Shown in pieces: positions 1 to 9,031 of a stretch of 64,000 nt of DNA. The stretch's first letter is position 1, and each line of letters begins with the position of its first letter. Both the position numbers and the translations under genes were made by a program. The notes beneath the pieces were generated by a model. It was not told the origin of the DNA. It did not search any database and saw nothing but the letters and a program-made list of their open reading frames with translations. This DNA comes from Ligilactobacillus agilis DSM 20509. GTDB lineage: Bacteria; Bacillota; Bacilli; Lactobacillales; Lactobacillaceae. The stretch lies in NCBI RefSeq assembly GCF_001436215.1, contig NZ_AYYP01000010.1, positions 1 to 64,000 on the forward strand, in the 5' to 3' direction.

Positions 1-50
1 AGACCGCATAGTCTATTTTATATATTTAAACTGTATACTTGACAGGACAT

Positions 51-74
51 AGTGCCTCTTGGCGCTTGTTTTTC
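51..74 (+). terminator. Intrinsic terminator of an upstream gene outside the window
   Basis: A short hairpin, AGTGCC/GGCGCT with a four-base loop, is followed by a T-rich run. It probably ends transcription of the gene that lies left of the window. I see no coding sequence in positions 1-139. Confidence 0.55.
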
Positions 75-95
75 TTTTGGCTTGTAACTTATAAT
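66..95 (+). promoter_or_regulatory. Candidate promoter of rlmD
   Basis: TTGTTT (66-71) and a perfect TATAAT (90-95) are 18 bases apart, about 45 bases before the rlmD start. The -35 box is weak and lies in the T-tract of the preceding terminator. Confidence 0.45.
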
Positions 96-139
96 AAGAC
101 TTATGTAATTAATGATTATGTGCGGAAGAAAGGACAATT

Positions 140-1516
140 ATGGCGAAGTTAAAGTTACCAGTTTATAAAAAAGAAGAGTTGACCGTAAGGATTGAAGATT
201 TAACCTACCAAGGGTTAGGCGTTGCTAAAGTAGCAGGCTACCCGTTATTCATTAAAGAGGCCTTACCAGGTGAGGAAGTTGTAGTTAAGGTTGAAAAATT
301 AGGCAAACATTTTGGTTATGCCAAGGCCTTAAAGTGGCTAAGGACTTCAGGCGACCGGGTCAAAACGAAGGCCAAGTACCTCCAAACAGGGATTGCACCG
401 CTGATGCATTTAAGCTACCCTGCTCAACTAGCCTTCAAGCAAAAATTAATCAAGGATTTACTAACTAAAGCGCACCTGGATCAACTTGAAGTGGCTCAAA
501 CTTTAGGAATGGCCCAACCTTATGCCTACCGGAATAAAGCACAGGTTCCTGTTCGCCAGGTTAGAGGCCAACTAGAAATTGGCTTTTTTAAGCAAGGCAG
601 TCATGACTTTGTTTCCTTAGAAGATTTCTACATTCAAGACAAACGCATTGACCAAGTGCTAGTCACGGTCAGGGATATTTTAAGAAAATATCAGTTAAGT
701 GCCTATGATGAAAAAAGTCACACGGGCGTAGTGCGCCATCTAATGGTACGCCGGGGCTACTACTCGAAGCAGGTGATGGTGGTAATCGTTACCCGGACTA
801 AGAAGTTACCGCACGCACCTGAAATTGCACGTGACATCATGGCTGCTTGCCCAGACGTGGTTAGCCTCTTACACAATGTGAACGAAGCTAAAACCAACGT
901 CATTTTAGGAAGCAAGACTGAGCTTTTAGCCGGCCAAGCCGAAATCGAGGATCAACTTGATGGGTTGACTTTCAAGATTTCGACCCAGTCCTTCTACCAA
1001 ATCAATCCCACCCAAACGGAACGACTTTACCAAACCGCTATTAAGCAAGCCGGTCTAACTGGTAAGGAAACAGTTATTGATGCTTACTGTGGAATCGGGA
1101 CCATTTCCCTAAGTATGGCCCGCCATGCTAACAAGGTCTATGGGGTTGAAATTGTCCCCCAAGCCATTGCTGACGCTAAGCGCAACGCTGCGGTCAATAA
1201 GCTAACTAACCTAACCTTTGAGGTTGGTGAAGCCGAAAGTTGGATGGCTACCTGGCAAGCCCAAGGCATCAAGCCAGATGTCATCATGGTTGACCCGCCA
1301 AGAAAGGGCCTAACTGAAAGCCTAATCACTAGTGCTACCGCCATGGCTCCTAAAAAGATTGTCTACGTTTCCTGCAATCCCGCCACGCTAGTCCGTGACC
1401 TACAGTCCTTTATCGCTAAGGGCTACCAAGTCGCAGCCCCCATCCAGCCCGTGGATCAGTTCCCACAGACAACACACGTTGAGTGCGTGGTATTGATAAC
1501 AAGGGTGGGAAAATAG
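140..1516 (+). CDS. rlmD: 23S rRNA (uracil-C5)-methyltransferase RlmD, C-terminus supplied by the prophage
   Basis: A SAM-dependent enzyme that makes 5-methyluridine in 23S rRNA. Residues 1-65 form a TRAM RNA-binding domain. The Rossmann methyltransferase part shows DAYCGIGT (motif I), DPPRKG near residue 385 and the catalytic cysteine in YVSCNP (C412). The cysteines that bind an iron-sulphur cluster in E. coli RlmD are not visible at the matching place (PLMHLSYPAQ). The length, 458 residues, is normal. From about codon 439 the reading frame is carried by prophage DNA: the native last 44 codons lie 51 kb away at 52766-52900, and the phage gives 20 replacement codons ending HVECVVLITRVGK. The gene is therefore a functional-looking chimera. 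The start is an ATG with GAAAGGA upstream. Confidence 0.95.
   Translation: MAKLKLPVYKKEELTVRIEDLTYQGLGVAKVAGYPLFIKEALPGEEVVVKVEKLGKHFGYAKALKWLRTSGDRVKTKAKYLQTGIAPLMHLSYPAQLAFKQKLIKDLLTKAHLDQLEVAQTLGMAQPYAYRNKAQVPVRQVRGQLEIGFFKQGSHDFVSLEDFYIQDKRIDQVLVTVRDILRKYQLSAYDEKSHTGVVRHLMVRRGYYSKQVMVVIVTRTKKLPHAPEIARDIMAACPDVVSLLHNVNEAKTNVILGSKTELLAGQAEIEDQLDGLTFKISTQSFYQINPTQTERLYQTAIKQAGLTGKETVIDAYCGIGTISLSMARHANKVYGVEIVPQAIADAKRNAAVNKLTNLTFEVGEAESWMATWQAQGIKPDVIMVDPPRKGLTESLITSATAMAPKKIVYVSCNPATLVRDLQSFIAKGYQVAAPIQPVDQFPQTTHVECVVLITRVGK
1451..1464 (+). other. attL: left prophage-chromosome junction inside rlmD
   Basis: GTGGATCAGTTCCC here matches GTCGATATGTTCCC at 52766-52779 in 11 of 14 positions and in the same reading frame (Val-Asp-x-Phe-Pro). 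To the left is the body of rlmD. To the right is element DNA that encodes a substitute C-terminus. Serine recombinases need only a 2-bp identical core, so the crossover most likely lies in the shared GAT (1454-1456), though the shared GT or GTTCCC cannot be excluded. Confidence 0.85.
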
Positions 1517-1544
1517 GTACTAATCGAAATATTGATAAATAGTA

Positions 1545-1616
1545 GGTTTCCAGACATTGAGTTTTCCTTTCGGCTACTTTGCCGGAGATATCAATGTTGG
1601 GAAACCTTTATTTTTA
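1545..1616 (+). terminator. Long hairpin terminator behind the chimeric rlmD
   Basis: Positions 1545-1560 (GGTTTCCAGACATTGA) pair with 1591-1606, with a smaller GC-rich hairpin inside (CGGC/GCCG), and a T-rich run follows. It belongs to the element, so the phage brings both a new gene end and a terminator. The rest of 1517-1906 holds no gene that I can support. Confidence 0.75.
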
Positions 1617-1800
1617 TTGATTGGGGAAACATATCAACTGCCATGAAAATAATAGGGTTGAGTTGACAGCTTAGATTTTTTATAGGGGTTGAGGAGACAG
1701 GATAGATAATTAAAAAGATATTAACAGTCATTAAAAATAGATAGTAAGGAAGAAAAATAATATTAACTATCATTCATCATTTTAACAAAGAACACGATTG

Positions 1801-1862
1801 TAGGAAAATGTCCTAAATAAATAGGAAAAATGATTTACTTTGTAGGAATTGAATGGTATAAT
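1801..1862 (+). promoter_or_regulatory. Promoter and candidate operator of the restriction-modification island
   Basis: TTTACT (1834-1839) and TATAAT (1857-1862) are 17 bases apart, a good vegetative promoter. The motif TAGGA occurs three times (near 1801, 1822 and 1843), and the first forms an inverted repeat TAGGA-N5-TCCTA. That arrangement would suit binding of the regulator encoded just downstream; this is inference. Confidence 0.55.
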
Positions 1863-1906
1863 AATATTTTAGTGATAGAATGCTGGTTATGCTAGGGAGT
1901 GATGAA

Positions 1907-2131
1907 ATGCAAGTAAGTTATAAAAAGTTATGGAAACTATTAATTGATCGTGATATGCGCAAACAAGATTTAAAAGAGAAAGCAGGTATAAGCAAAGGAA
2001 CTATAACAAAGCTTGGAAAAAATCAAAATGTTTCTACAGAGACACTTGCAAAAATCTGTGCAGCATTAGAATGCAATATTGAGGATATTGTAGAATTTTC
2101 GGCAGAAGAACAGAGGGACAACAATGTATAG
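1907..2131 (+). CDS. XRE-family regulator of the restriction-modification island
   Basis: A 74-residue Cro/C1-type helix-turn-helix protein (YKKLWKLLIDRDM, then DLKEKAGISKGTITKLG, then LAKICAALECNIEDIVEF). Such small regulators are often the first gene of restriction-modification loci, where they delay nuclease expression relative to methylation (C-protein logic). I choose ATG 1907 rather than 1880 because AGGGAG lies seven bases upstream of 1907 and homologues begin near this residue. The last bases overlap the start of the first methyltransferase, so the genes are translationally coupled. The role as controller is inferred from position. Confidence 0.75.
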   Translation: MQVSYKKLWKLLIDRDMRKQDLKEKAGISKGTITKLGKNQNVSTETLAKICAALECNIEDIVEFSAEEQRDNNV

Positions 2132-3404
2132 AGAGTTAGAGCAAAAATTTAAAGTTATATATCCAGAAAGTGAAAATGCAACATATTCTAGTTTATTAAA
2201 CTATTCCGATGATTTAAATAGGCCAAGACAAAGATGGTATAGGTATAAAGAAGGTTTTTCACTGGAACTAGTAAGAAAATTGATAAATGAATATAACAAA
2301 AATAATAAAGGAACAATAATGGACCCATTTCTCGGCAGCGGTAGTACAATTATTGCTGCTAATCAATTAGGACTTAATGGCATTGGGTTTGAAGTGAATC
2401 CATTTTCATATTTTTTATCAAAATGTAAACTACAAAATTACAGCACCGAGATCGCTTTAGAGTTTAAGAATGCATCACAAGAAGTCTTGAACGTTGAGTA
2501 TGAGCGAGACTATAAGTTGCCAGCGTTATCCATAAGCAAAAACGTGTTTAACCCTGATGTAGAAAATTACCTAATGAATGTTAAAGAAAACATATTAGAG
2601 GGAAAATATAGTGATGAAGTTAAAAACTTGCTAATTTTGGGATGGATTTCAAGTATTGAACCATTATCAAACTATCGAAAAGGTGGAAATGGATTAAAGA
2701 AACGAAAGTATGTAAAGCCACGTATTATTACTGTAAATGATGCAAGGAGTGAATTGCATACTTTCTACACTAATATATTTGATGATATTGCTACTAATGA
2801 TATAACTTTTAAGGCTCAAATTTTTAACGATTCATGCATGAATGCAAGAGATTATGTAGAAGATGGGTCAGTAAGTGGAATTATTTTTTCACCACCTTAT
2901 GCAAATTGTTTTGATTATACAGAAATATATAAATTGGAGCTTTGGTTTGGAGGGTTCGTAAATTCATATGAGGATCTAAAAAAACTAAGGAAAAAATCAT
3001 TACGATCTCATTTAAATGGTGAATTGAATTTGGAGAATGTTGATACAACGAAGTTATCTGAATCAACACAAGAATTACTTAATTCTTTAGCAACAAAAAA
3101 GTTATGGGATAAGAGAATTCCTGCGATGCTTCAATTGTACTACCTTGATATGTTTAAGGTCATAGACCAAAGTTATGCTGTACTTGAGGATAATGGATTT
3201 TGTGCCATTGTTGTAGGGAATTCCTCTTATGGTGGAGTTGTGTTTCCGACAGATTTAATTTTAGCAGAATATGCTCAAAAAATTGGATTTAAAGTAGATA
3301 AGATTGAAGTTGATAGATATATTATCACCAGTTCCCAACAGTACGAATCTACTAAAGAATATGGGAAATATTTAAGGGAGAGTGTTGTATGTCTAATAAA
3401 GTAA
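2124..3404 (+). CDS. DNA methyltransferase M1 (amino-methyltransferase, SPPY type)
   Basis: A 426-residue SAM-dependent DNA methylase. It shows a SAM-binding motif DPFLGSGST at residues 67-75 and the catalytic motif SPPY at 256-259, so about 180 residues separate motif I from motif IV and may hold the target-recognition region. SPPY is more typical of N4-cytosine than N6-adenine enzymes, but the base is not certain. The next gene has the same architecture at almost the same positions, so the two are probably a pair in which each methylates one strand of an asymmetric site. The frame overlaps the regulator by 8 bases and the second methylase by 16. Confidence 0.85.
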   Translation: MYRELEQKFKVIYPESENATYSSLLNYSDDLNRPRQRWYRYKEGFSLELVRKLINEYNKNNKGTIMDPFLGSGSTIIAANQLGLNGIGFEVNPFSYFLSKCKLQNYSTEIALEFKNASQEVLNVEYERDYKLPALSISKNVFNPDVENYLMNVKENILEGKYSDEVKNLLILGWISSIEPLSNYRKGGNGLKKRKYVKPRIITVNDARSELHTFYTNIFDDIATNDITFKAQIFNDSCMNARDYVEDGSVSGIIFSPPYANCFDYTEIYKLELWFGGFVNSYEDLKKLRKKSLRSHLNGELNLENVDTTKLSESTQELLNSLATKKLWDKRIPAMLQLYYLDMFKVIDQSYAVLEDNGFCAIVVGNSSYGGVVFPTDLILAEYAQKIGFKVDKIEVDRYIITSSQQYESTKEYGKYLRESVVCLIK

Positions 3405-4660
3405 ATAATCACATCATTGTTGAAAGTCTACCAAATGATATAGAGTTTGGAGGGTCATATATAATTGCTCAAGCTAATCCAAACACATATACACATTCAT
3501 TCTTTAAATATCCATGTCGTTTTATTCCAGAGATTCCAAGATGGGCTATTCAAAAATATTTAACTGGAATTGAAGATGCTTGTGTTTTTGACCCGTTTGC
3601 AGGTAGCGGTACAACGCTATTAGAAAGTGTAATTAATGATTATGAGGCTTATGGAACTGAGATTGATAATATTGCAAAATTGATTATAAAAGTAAAAACT
3701 ACTCCGTTTACTAAAGATAAGTTGGAGGAAATAACCAATGAGTTTAATAGAATTGTTACAAATATAGATACGAGCCAAAAACCTCAAAAACTTCCTGGTA
3801 TTAATAATTTAGACCATTGGTTTACGGAAGATGCAATTGTAAAATTATCCGGAATTAAAAAGAACATTGATAGAATTGATGACAAAGATATTCGTGACTT
3901 TTTCAATGTATGTTTTGTATCAATTATTAAAAGAGTATCAAATGCTGATGACGTTTCTCCGAAGCCATATGTGTCTAATAAAATTAAAAAGAACCCACCA
4001 GAGACTATCAAAGAGTTTTCATCTACATTTACTAAATACTTTGAAGGAATAAGAGAACTTAGTAGTCTTGGACTGACAAAGAAAGCTCGCATTATCAAGG
4101 GAGATGCCTTAAATTTTGAATTTGATGGTTTATTTGATTTGGCTGTTACATCGCCACCATATATAAATGCATTTGATTATGCTAGGACAATGAGATTGGA
4201 AAACCTTTGGTTAGATACAATGACAGAAAATGAGCTAAGAGAGAAAAAGAAAGATTATGTAGGAACTGAATCAATTAAGATTACAGAAGAAGAAAAAAGA
4301 CTCGAAATTTTAGATAAAAGCACTATCCTTAAATCGTATTACAGTCAAATCTTTGAGAAGGACAAGAAAAGAGCGCTAATAGTTAAGAAGTTCTTTGAAG
4401 ATATGGAAGGTAATCTAAAAAATACTTATAAGTATCTAAAACCGGGTGGCCATTATATGATTGTTATTGGAAATAGTTCAATACGTAAGGTGGAAGTTGA
4501 AAGTTGGAAGGTTATTCAACAAATCGCAGAACTTGTTGGTTTTAAAACCGAAACCTATTTTAATTATTTAATACAAAACCCTTATATAAGAATACCAAGA
4601 GGAAATAAGGGAGGAAAAATTAATTTAGATCATGTATTAGTTCTTAAAAAGGGGGAATAA
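3389..4660 (+). CDS. DNA methyltransferase M2, paralogous partner of M1
   Basis: A 423-residue amino-methyltransferase with DPFAGSGTT at residues 68-76 and SPPY at 255-258 (TSPPYINAFDYAR). Layout and spacing copy those of the preceding gene, although overall identity is clearly low, which fits old duplication and specialisation. AAGGGAG precedes the ATG, which lies within the end of M1, so translation is coupled. In LlaJI of Lactococcus, two C5-cytosine methylases protect the two strands of an asymmetric site; here both enzymes are of the amino class, which is a difference from that type system. Confidence 0.85.
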   Translation: MSNKVNNHIIVESLPNDIEFGGSYIIAQANPNTYTHSFFKYPCRFIPEIPRWAIQKYLTGIEDACVFDPFAGSGTTLLESVINDYEAYGTEIDNIAKLIIKVKTTPFTKDKLEEITNEFNRIVTNIDTSQKPQKLPGINNLDHWFTEDAIVKLSGIKKNIDRIDDKDIRDFFNVCFVSIIKRVSNADDVSPKPYVSNKIKKNPPETIKEFSSTFTKYFEGIRELSSLGLTKKARIIKGDALNFEFDGLFDLAVTSPPYINAFDYARTMRLENLWLDTMTENELREKKKDYVGTESIKITEEEKRLEILDKSTILKSYYSQIFEKDKKRALIVKKFFEDMEGNLKNTYKYLKPGGHYMIVIGNSSIRKVEVESWKVIQQIAELVGFKTETYFNYLIQNPYIRIPRGNKGGKINLDHVLVLKKGE

Positions 4661-4662
4661 GC

Positions 4663-5436
4663 TTGAATCTATCTGGATGGAAATACGAAGGGAGAATTAT
4701 TAGTGATACTTTACAACATCAGATTATGGGGGTAATCAAAATACTAAATGACCCTGAGAAAGTTCGGAATAGAACATGGGGTGGAAGTTTACAGAAATTT
4801 ATAGGTAATGAACTAGGAATATCGGATGGACAGGTTCGTACCATAAAAAGAATGATGGAAGAATTTGATATATTAAAACCTGGCGCATTAAATAAACGGA
4901 CAATACCAGACAAATCTAATCTTTATTCTGAAAATGGAGAAGTTCTTATAAGGTTATTTGAAAGTGAAGAACTATTGAAGCAAAAGCCTTCAAAAGATTC
5001 TTATGAACAATTAGAGAAAATTAAAGAAATATATAAGTTATTCTATTTAAAGATTTTAGTAAAGTACACTATCAGAGATAAAGATGGTAATGAGTTCCAT
5101 CCAGCTATTATTTTATTAAAAGCATTGAAAAAATATGATTATTTAACTTACTGGGAGTGGTACCTACTAAACACGATAATTACTTCAGATAACGATCCTG
5201 AGGCAGAACGGGAATTCGATAAATATTTAACCAATATTAGGAATAGGACATTAAAAGTTTCCGACTTAAAGATTATTGAAAATGTATTATCACATTCTTA
5301 TATTTTGGGGAACTTCGCGTATGTGGAATTAATCCAAATTGAAGGAAAAAAAGAAAATATGAAGATCACTATAAACGAAAAGAATAAACAACTAATTAAT
5401 GAGCTTCTAAAAGAATGGGGGGCAAATGATGAGTAA
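4663..5436 (+). CDS. Uncharacterised 257-residue protein of the restriction island, possible specificity subunit
   Basis: I do not recognise the family. The N-terminal half looks helical and may contain a DNA-binding helix-turn-helix (GNELGISDGQVRTIKRMMEE, near residues 50-69). The rest is charged and helical, without a visible catalytic motif. It starts at TTG behind AAAGGGGGAA and lies two bases after M2; its stop overlaps the start of the McrB-like gene. The McrB-like protein downstream has only about 40 residues before its AAA+ core, so it lacks the usual N-terminal DNA-recognition domain. This separate protein could supply it. That role is inference from position and from the missing domain. 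Confidence 0.6.
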   Translation: MNLSGWKYEGRIISDTLQHQIMGVIKILNDPEKVRNRTWGGSLQKFIGNELGISDGQVRTIKRMMEEFDILKPGALNKRTIPDKSNLYSENGEVLIRLFESEELLKQKPSKDSYEQLEKIKEIYKLFYLKILVKYTIRDKDGNEFHPAIILLKALKKYDYLTYWEWYLLNTIITSDNDPEAEREFDKYLTNIRNRTLKVSDLKIIENVLSHSYILGNFAYVELIQIEGKKENMKITINEKNKQLINELLKEWGANDE

Positions 5437-6505
5437 TAATTTTGATGAATCTATCGATAGTAAAATTGATGAAAATATTAAAGCCATTATGGAAAAACGT
5501 AATATTAAGTCTTCAAACTACGAGCCACCAGTAAATACTAACTTTAAGGGGAGAAATATATTGCTTTACGGTGTCCCTGGTAGTGGTAAGAGTTTTACAA
5601 TAAAAAAAGAATATTGCGATGACGAAGATAGGCTTGAGCGTTTGGTTTTTCATCCGGATTATACATATTCTGATTTCGTAGGTCAAATACTACCTGATGT
5701 TTCAAATGGAATAGTAAAATACGAATTTAAACCAGGCCCTTTTACAAGACTACTAAAAAGAGCTTATGAAAATCCTACAATAGAATTTTTCCTTATAATT
5801 GAAGAAATTAATAGAGGTAATGCACCTGCTATTTTTGGAGAAATTTTTCAATTACTTGATAGGGATGAGACAGGTACAAGTGAATATGGTATTTCAAATA
5901 CTGATATTGCTAAAGCTGTATATGGTGATGAGACACGTAAAGTACGTATCCCATCAAATCTAAATATAATAGGTACAATGAATACGTCAGATCAAAATGT
6001 TTTTACACTAGATACCGCATTTCAACGTAGATGGGAAATGCGAATGATAGAGAATAATTTTGATAAGGCGGATGCGGACTTTGCTAATCATCCAATTTTG
6101 GACACAACTGTAACATGGAAAAACTTTTGTACTGCAATTAATAAAATAATACTTGATAAAAATGTACGAATGACATCGTCTGAGGATAAGCGTTTAGGGG
6201 TATATTTTGTTCATCCTAGTGATTTGGTTTATGATGAAAACGCTGATAATCCTAATATTAGTGAAAAAGAGCGTATTAAAGCTAGACAAAATAACAGTCG
6301 TTTTCCAGAAAAGGTATTAAAATATCTTTGGGACGATGCATTTAAATTTTCGCGTGAAGATATTTTTGAGGTTAGCCAGTATAACAGTTTAGAAGCAGTA
6401 GTTGGAAAATTTTTAAGCGAGAAAAAAAATGACCGTTTTAAAGTATTTAAAGAAAATGTATATGATGCATTTATTTCACCTAATGCAGATGGACAAAATA
6501 ATTAA
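5429..6505 (+). CDS. McrB-like AAA+ GTPase of a LlaJI/McrBC-type restriction complex
   Basis: A 358-residue motor subunit. Walker A is YGVPGSGKS (near residues 48-56), Walker B lies in IIEEINRGNAPAIFGEIFQL, and the McrB-type sensor is TMNTSDQNVFTLDTAFQRRW. Proteins of this family hydrolyse GTP and translocate DNA for a partner nuclease. The N-terminal recognition domain found in E. coli McrB is absent. Two ATGs are available (5426 and 5429); the second has better spacing from the GGGGGG ribosome site. The gene overlaps the 257-residue gene by eight bases. Confidence 0.85.
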   Translation: MSNNFDESIDSKIDENIKAIMEKRNIKSSNYEPPVNTNFKGRNILLYGVPGSGKSFTIKKEYCDDEDRLERLVFHPDYTYSDFVGQILPDVSNGIVKYEFKPGPFTRLLKRAYENPTIEFFLIIEEINRGNAPAIFGEIFQLLDRDETGTSEYGISNTDIAKAVYGDETRKVRIPSNLNIIGTMNTSDQNVFTLDTAFQRRWEMRMIENNFDKADADFANHPILDTTVTWKNFCTAINKIILDKNVRMTSSEDKRLGVYFVHPSDLVYDENADNPNISEKERIKARQNNSRFPEKVLKYLWDDAFKFSREDIFEVSQYNSLEAVVGKFLSEKKNDRFKVFKENVYDAFISPNADGQNN

Positions 6506-6520
6506 AGGCGGTGACTCAAC

Positions 6521-7786
6521 ATGGTAATAGGCTCTGAAATACGTAAACGCTGCCACGTAAATACAAATGAAGAGGGAGATCGCTTTGTCGGTATAAAGGC
6601 TGATTCAGATGATGTAGTAGTCTATTTCCCTGTTGGCTATCATCTGCCAGAAAATGAAACAGATATTAAACGTGATATACTTCATTTATTTCAAGTTTTG
6701 GCTGAGTTTACAGATAGCTCTGACCGAGTGCTTGCTATGAACAAGTTTGAGGCGCCTCAATCGGTTGATTTTCCTATTAATGCCTATTTGGAAGTTATAT
6801 ATTATTTTATGGAGAAGAATGGTTATTACATGGAAACTGAACCTATATATAAAACAAGAGACCGTGGAAATATCGATTGGGCAAAAACAATACAAAGGCA
6901 AAGGGCGCTAATACAGTCCAATTTTTCACCTGTGTATATACAATATACTGTTCGAGAATCAACTCCAAATGAAAACAAGTTAATAACTCACATACATAGG
7001 CATTGTGTATATGAAAGTTTTTCAAAATTAGGATGGCTATTTACGCCCTATATGCCGGAACCACCACAAATTCCCCTTGATATTAAGCGCTTTATAATTG
7101 CTCTAAATGATAAGCTAGCTACTACATACAACGACAAGGATAAAAAATTATTTAGATCTATGAAAGCAATGCTAGAATATATGGATGAAAAGCCATCAGT
7201 TAAACAGTTTTATTTTGGTACAGATTATTTTGAAAATGTTTGGGAAAAGCTGATAGATCGTGTGTTTGGAATCAAAAATAAGAAGGATTATTTTCCTAGA
7301 ACAAGATGGCGCTTGCAGAAAGGCAAGCATAAAGAAAAATACCCTTTAGAACCAGATAGTATAATGATACATAATGATAAGATATATGTATTAGATGCAA
7401 AATACTATAGATATGGTATTTCAGGAAATCCAGATCATTTACCGGATTCATCCTCTATTAACAAACAGATTACATATGGAGAGTATATACAAAGGCAGCG
7501 AAATCTTCCAAATGAATCCTTATATAATGCTTTTATTATGCCATTTAATGCTGCTAAAAATTACTTTGGCATTACTGCTCCATTTGGTAATATTGGTGAG
7601 GCGGTTGGTGATTGGAAGGGAGATACCTTTTATTATGAAAGAATTCAAGGAATTGTTGTAGATACTCGATATCTAATGTATCATTACACGGGAAATTCAA
7701 AAAAAAGCATAATAGCATTAGCTGAATCAATAGAAAAAGCTTTAATTGAGAATAATGGTGTACTTCCTCAAACCAGTTCAGAATAA
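6521..7786 (+). CDS. LlaJI/McrC-like restriction endonuclease subunit
   Basis: A 421-residue protein placed where McrC or LlaJI.R2 stands. A PD-(D/E)xK nuclease centre is visible: PDS with D279, then LDAKYY with D292 and K294, followed by a segment with SSSINKQITYGEY that resembles the LlaJI nuclease family as I remember it. It should be the DNA-cutting partner of the upstream GTPase. The start is ATG 6521 behind AAAGGCGGTGA, 15 bases after the McrB-like stop. This is the last gene of the six-gene unit, which ends at a bidirectional terminator. Confidence 0.8.
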   Translation: MVIGSEIRKRCHVNTNEEGDRFVGIKADSDDVVVYFPVGYHLPENETDIKRDILHLFQVLAEFTDSSDRVLAMNKFEAPQSVDFPINAYLEVIYYFMEKNGYYMETEPIYKTRDRGNIDWAKTIQRQRALIQSNFSPVYIQYTVRESTPNENKLITHIHRHCVYESFSKLGWLFTPYMPEPPQIPLDIKRFIIALNDKLATTYNDKDKKLFRSMKAMLEYMDEKPSVKQFYFGTDYFENVWEKLIDRVFGIKNKKDYFPRTRWRLQKGKHKEKYPLEPDSIMIHNDKIYVLDAKYYRYGISGNPDHLPDSSSINKQITYGEYIQRQRNLPNESLYNAFIMPFNAAKNYFGITAPFGNIGEAVGDWKGDTFYYERIQGIVVDTRYLMYHYTGNSKKSIIALAESIEKALIENNGVLPQTSSE

Positions 7787-7791
7787 ATTGT

Positions 7792-7836
7792 AATACCTCT
7801 GTCATAGTATCATATCTATGAGCAGAGGTATTTTCT
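7792..7836. terminator. Bidirectional terminator between convergent genes
   Basis: AATACCTCTG (7792-7801) pairs with CAGAGGTATT (7823-7832), and TCATAG/CTATGA extends the stem inside it. It can serve the restriction operon on + and the zinc-finger gene on -. Confidence 0.8.
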
Positions 7837-9031
7837 ATTGTTGCCTTTCCTTTTTGCGTTTTCGGTAATTTCTCTGAGCAGTTGCGTTTGCACATTCCGG
7901 ACAACAATATTTATTCCTCACGGATGTTGTTTTTACCAAAAAATATTGGTTGCAGTTTGGGTTTGCACATAGTCTATATAATTCTAATCCAGGTTTCATA
8001 TAAAATATCGAAAAGTAGATTGCTCCCATAAGGGAATTTACACACCAAGATGGAGACATAGTAGAAACATTATACTGTGGACGAATACTATCTAAGTTTT
8101 TATTGATTTCTTCACCAATTGTTAATCGCGCAATTTCAATAAGAGCCTTTTTCATTTTGTCATTGAATTTCGACATATCTGGTTGTGAGTAATATTGAAT
8201 ACCGTTATCATAATCAAAAGATTTAATAATCCCTACTTCATATTGGTAATGAAACAGAAAATCCGTTATTAATCGAATAGAATGATTTGCATTTGGCTTA
8301 TTACAGTATAGATTAACAACCGATTTGAAGAGTTCGCTATTAAAACCAGGTTTGGATGACATATAACCACCCATGATATCATTATAATCGTTTATGTCCA
8401 GCTCATATGTCGGTTGATAAATTGTATCTTTAATTGTATAGGTATCTTTATCAAAAGCTTCTTGCCCTCTGTCTACTATATGTAGATAGGGGGCATTTTT
8501 TATTTCATCATAAAATGGATGTCTGCAAGTAGAGTATGGTTCTCTTAGACTCTTTACATTAATTGAGACTGGATCTGAAAGTAGCAGATATAAAGTTAAA
8601 TGCAATATATCATGATAGTTCTTTCGAGATTCTTCAATTGCGCTCATTAGTCTAACTGTTGCTTTAATTCGATTGACTAATTCTAACATTGTATGAGCAT
8701 CAATAGCTTCATACTCTGAATCGCTAATAGGGAACAAAAATCCATTATTTTTGAAGAATTCAAAAAGAAGGTCAATATTTTTGTTAGGCAAAGAAATTAA
8801 TGATGCAAGGATATTTTTTTCTTCTATGGAACCAGTATTTGCCAAACGTAATAGACCTTCTTTTGCAGCGAAGGCGAAGCGAATTTTTCTTGCTGGTAAG
8901 CTTTGTAGTTTAAGTGTAATTAAAGGTTCTACTCCAGGCGCGATATGTTTTATATCTTTGACACAGTCACAAGAATAGCTTTCATATCTAAATAAATTAT
9001 TTTCAAAAAAATCTTCTTTTTTCATTTCCAT
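7835..9031 (-). CDS. CGNR-type zinc-finger protein of unknown function
   Basis: A 398-residue protein. Its C-terminal 45 residues form a treble-clef-like zinc site, CANPNCNQYF then YCCPECANATAQRNYRKRKK, as in CGNR/ABATE-type proteins, which are usually stress- or defence-linked regulators. The long N-terminal part (about 340 residues) is helical and I do not recognise it. The ATG at 9031 has GAGGG eight bases upstream; a second ATG two codons later is possible. The gene is monocistronic, convergent to the restriction operon, and is the only large reverse-strand gene in the element. Confidence 0.6.
   Translation of the reverse strand: MEMKKEDFFENNLFRYESYSCDCVKDIKHIAPGVEPLITLKLQSLPARKIRFAFAAKEGLLRLANTGSIEEKNILASLISLPNKNIDLLFEFFKNNGFLFPISDSEYEAIDAHTMLELVNRIKATVRLMSAIEESRKNYHDILHLTLYLLLSDPVSINVKSLREPYSTCRHPFYDEIKNAPYLHIVDRGQEAFDKDTYTIKDTIYQPTYELDINDYNDIMGGYMSSKPGFNSELFKSVVNLYCNKPNANHSIRLITDFLFHYQYEVGIIKSFDYDNGIQYYSQPDMSKFNDKMKKALIEIARLTIGEEINKNLDSIRPQYNVSTMSPSWCVNSLMGAIYFSIFYMKPGLELYRLCANPNCNQYFLVKTTSVRNKYCCPECANATAQRNYRKRKKERQQ

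Noticed and set aside
1591-1773. 60-codon reverse frame behind rlmD
   Set aside because: It starts in AT-rich intergenic DNA, reads mainly Ile/Phe/Leu, crosses the terminator arm and lacks a ribosome site.
7395-7661. 88-codon forward frame inside the LlaJI-like nuclease gene
   Set aside because: It is an out-of-frame shadow within the conserved nuclease region.
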